Shown piece by piece: positions 62,661 through 64,000 of a DNA stretch of 64,000 nucleotides. How positions within the stretch are numbered: the first letter of the stretch is position 1; each line of letters opens with the position of its first letter. Under the pieces are notes generated by a model. That model was given only the letters and a program-made list of their open reading frames with translations, had not been told where the DNA came from and did no database searches. Source of the stretch: Pyropia yezoensis (taxonomy: Eukaryota; Rhodophyta; Bangiophyceae; Bangiales; Bangiaceae); contig CM020620.1 in the NCBI GenBank assembly GCA_009829735.1, forward strand, positions 9,130,545 to 9,194,544, read 5' to 3'. Made by a program: the position numbers and the translations under genes.

Positions 62661-63929
62661 TCAGCACACTGTGTTGATGTCAAAGCTGCCATCGTGCACG
62701 AACAGGTCGCCGTACACCGCCGTCACGTGAGCCAGCTGCCGCTGCAGAGTGCCGACATCCGGACGCTCTACAAACTTGACTGTCTTCACGCGGCTGCGGG
62801 GCAGCTGGCGAGCGACAGCGTGCGCCGCGTGGCGCTCGGACATCGAGTCGCCAAACACCAGCACGTTGAGCTCGGCGTCCGCCGGGCGGTCACGCGCGTC
62901 TGGAAAGGTGCGTGCAATTTCGTCAGCGAACGCAGCCACCTTCCACGCCGTGGGCTTGTCGGGGAACCGCGCCTCGTACGTGGTGCGCGCAGAGATAACC
63001 CGCACATTCCGCTGACGCAGCAACGCTGCCGTGCGCGGCAAGAAGCGCGCGCTGGACAGTTCCACCCAACCCGCTTCCGCGTTCGTCACGATACGCACAG
63101 GGCCGTGACGAAGCGCCTCTAGAATGAGGGCCTCAGAGAGCTCATCCAGCGTGGACATCGATGCGGCAACGTCGGCAGGCACCTTCAAGCGCTCATCGTC
63201 ATCGTCCAACCCGTCCAGTGGTAAGCCCAACTCACCTACAAATGTGGTCGGCAGCAGGGTATCGTCGTGGTCAACCAGACACAGGCTGGAGCCCAGGAAG
63301 GAGCACGCCGAGTCGTCCGAAGGCGGGTCCGACTCGTCAGACGACTCCGACAGGGCCTCAGCGACGACCGCGGCCGCGGTGGTCGCCGCTTTGTAGACCC
63401 CAGCATCAGCGGCATCAAGGTGTGTAACACTCAGGGGGAGGTGCAATCCCTGCTCGCCGCGCGGCAGAAACCCATCGTCCATGAACATCTCCGTGTCCGA
63501 GTCCGAGTCAACTGCTGACGCAGACACCACGTCCTCTGCTGCTCCCGCGCAGGTCCCCTCGTCGGCGGAGAGGGAGCACGCGTCGTCAGACAAGCCATGC
63601 GCACCGACGTCATCGTACACAACGTCGACACCGTGCTCACCATGGCCGTCGGCGCTAGAATGGAACTCAAGGTCCAAGCAGAGAGCCGACGAGGACGGCG
63701 GGGCAAAGCCGTGCCCCACGAGACCTAGTGCCCCATCCACGACTCTTTCCACGACGGTCTCCACCAATCCTCCAGCGCTTAACGGCTCCCGCCGGTCCGT
63801 GCCACACAGGCCCCCGTACGTATCCCCGAACGAGTCATCGCTCAAGTCCTCGTCAAGGTCCTCATCCAGCTCTCCCACATCGAGGAGGGAGGCAGGCGAC
63901 GGTGGTTCCGGCGTGACAGCTGAGTCCAT
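62661..63929 (-). CDS. HAD-superfamily phosphatase-like protein
   Basis: 422 residues from ATG 63929. The frame is open upstream to the window edge with no further ATG, so an earlier start or exon outside the window is possible. Residues 1-200 are acidic, Asp/Ser-rich and probably disordered. The C-terminal 210 residues carry the four HAD motifs in order: I, LVDHDDTLLPT (about 215; DxD nucleophile pair), II, RIVTNA (about 280), III, FPDKPTAWKVAAF (Lys, about 325), IV, VFGDSMSERHA (about 361; GDSxxE). The same motif set, with GWVELS after motif II and a KFVERP element near the end, recurs in a family of algal and protist HAD proteins, as I recall it. A phosphomonoesterase on an unknown substrate is inferred. 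It is convergent with the transporter gene. Confidence 0.75.
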   Translation of the reverse strand: MDSAVTPEPPSPASLLDVGELDEDLDEDLSDDSFGDTYGGLCGTDRREPLSAGGLVETVVERVVDGALGLVGHGFAPPSSSALCLDLEFHSSADGHGEHGVDVVYDDVGAHGLSDDACSLSADEGTCAGAAEDVVSASAVDSDSDTEMFMDDGFLPRGEQGLHLPLSVTHLDAADAGVYKAATTAAAVVAEALSESSDESDPPSDDSACSFLGSSLCLVDHDDTLLPTTFVGELGLPLDGLDDDDERLKVPADVAASMSTLDELSEALILEALRHGPVRIVTNAEAGWVELSSARFLPRTAALLRQRNVRVISARTTYEARFPDKPTAWKVAAFADEIARTFPDARDRPADAELNVLVFGDSMSERHAAHAVARQLPRSRVKTVKFVERPDVGTLQRQLAHVTAVYGDLFVHDGSFDINTVC

Positions 63930-64000
63930 GGCCGCGCCCCGTTCATCATCAGCCGTCTGCACAGCGACACTGCCCACACAGCTGGCGCCACTCGCGACCG

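Overview
The window looks like nuclear DNA of a GC-rich, plastid-bearing eukaryote. The evidence is splice-consensus introns, LTR and Tc1/mariner transposons, a plastid-type GDT1/UPF0016 transporter with a long Ala/Arg/Pro-rich leader, very alanine-rich proteins and long G/C homopolymers. A bangiophyte red alga (Porphyra/Pyropia-like) would fit, but that is inference. A 500-N assembly gap lies at 3894-4393. Most long open frames in the GC-rich stretches are not genes.

Layout. 1-2.4 kb: a decayed DIRS-like RNase H remnant and a frameshifted two-finger C2H2 gene. 2.4-8.1 kb: low-complexity DNA with the gap, G-runs then C-runs, bracketed by an inverted repeat. 8.2-12.6 kb: a badly decayed Ty3/gypsy element (E) carrying a 206-bp insertion with tRNA-like Pol III boxes; it abuts a host gene (12694-14367) that starts at an intron 3' end and contains two in-frame stops. 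15.8-17.4 kb: 91-bp and 21-bp minisatellites. 18.5-21.1 kb: an apparently intact large P-loop NTPase with a nuclease-like C-terminus (Crinkler/RHS-like).

25.0-41.9 kb is a three-level nest. Element A (minus strand, Ty3/gypsy chromovirus with 473-bp LTRs) carries a convergent extra ORF between pol and its 3' LTR. Its pol is interrupted by element B (plus strand, same family, 469-bp LTRs, perfect GTGCT duplication). B's pol is in turn interrupted by a 539-bp solo LTR of another family (perfect GGTAC duplication). LTR mismatches counted by eye (about 16 in A, 9 in B) agree with A being older. Both copies share an ATGA gag/pol junction and an in-frame UAG 60 codons into pol.

45.3-46.6 kb: a dead Tc1/mariner with terminal inverted repeats and TA duplications. 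48.5-52.4 kb: a third gypsy element (D), same primer-binding site, lacking RT-RNase H. 53-64 kb is the gene-bearing part: a three-exon 105-residue membrane protein (+), a 1576-residue SAP/AT-hook nuclear protein (-), divergent from it a GDT1/PAM71-like plastid Mn2+/Ca2+ transporter (+), and convergent with that a HAD-superfamily phosphatase (-) running to the window edge. These neighbours show no shared pathway; the order looks like ordinary eukaryotic gene order between repeat islands.
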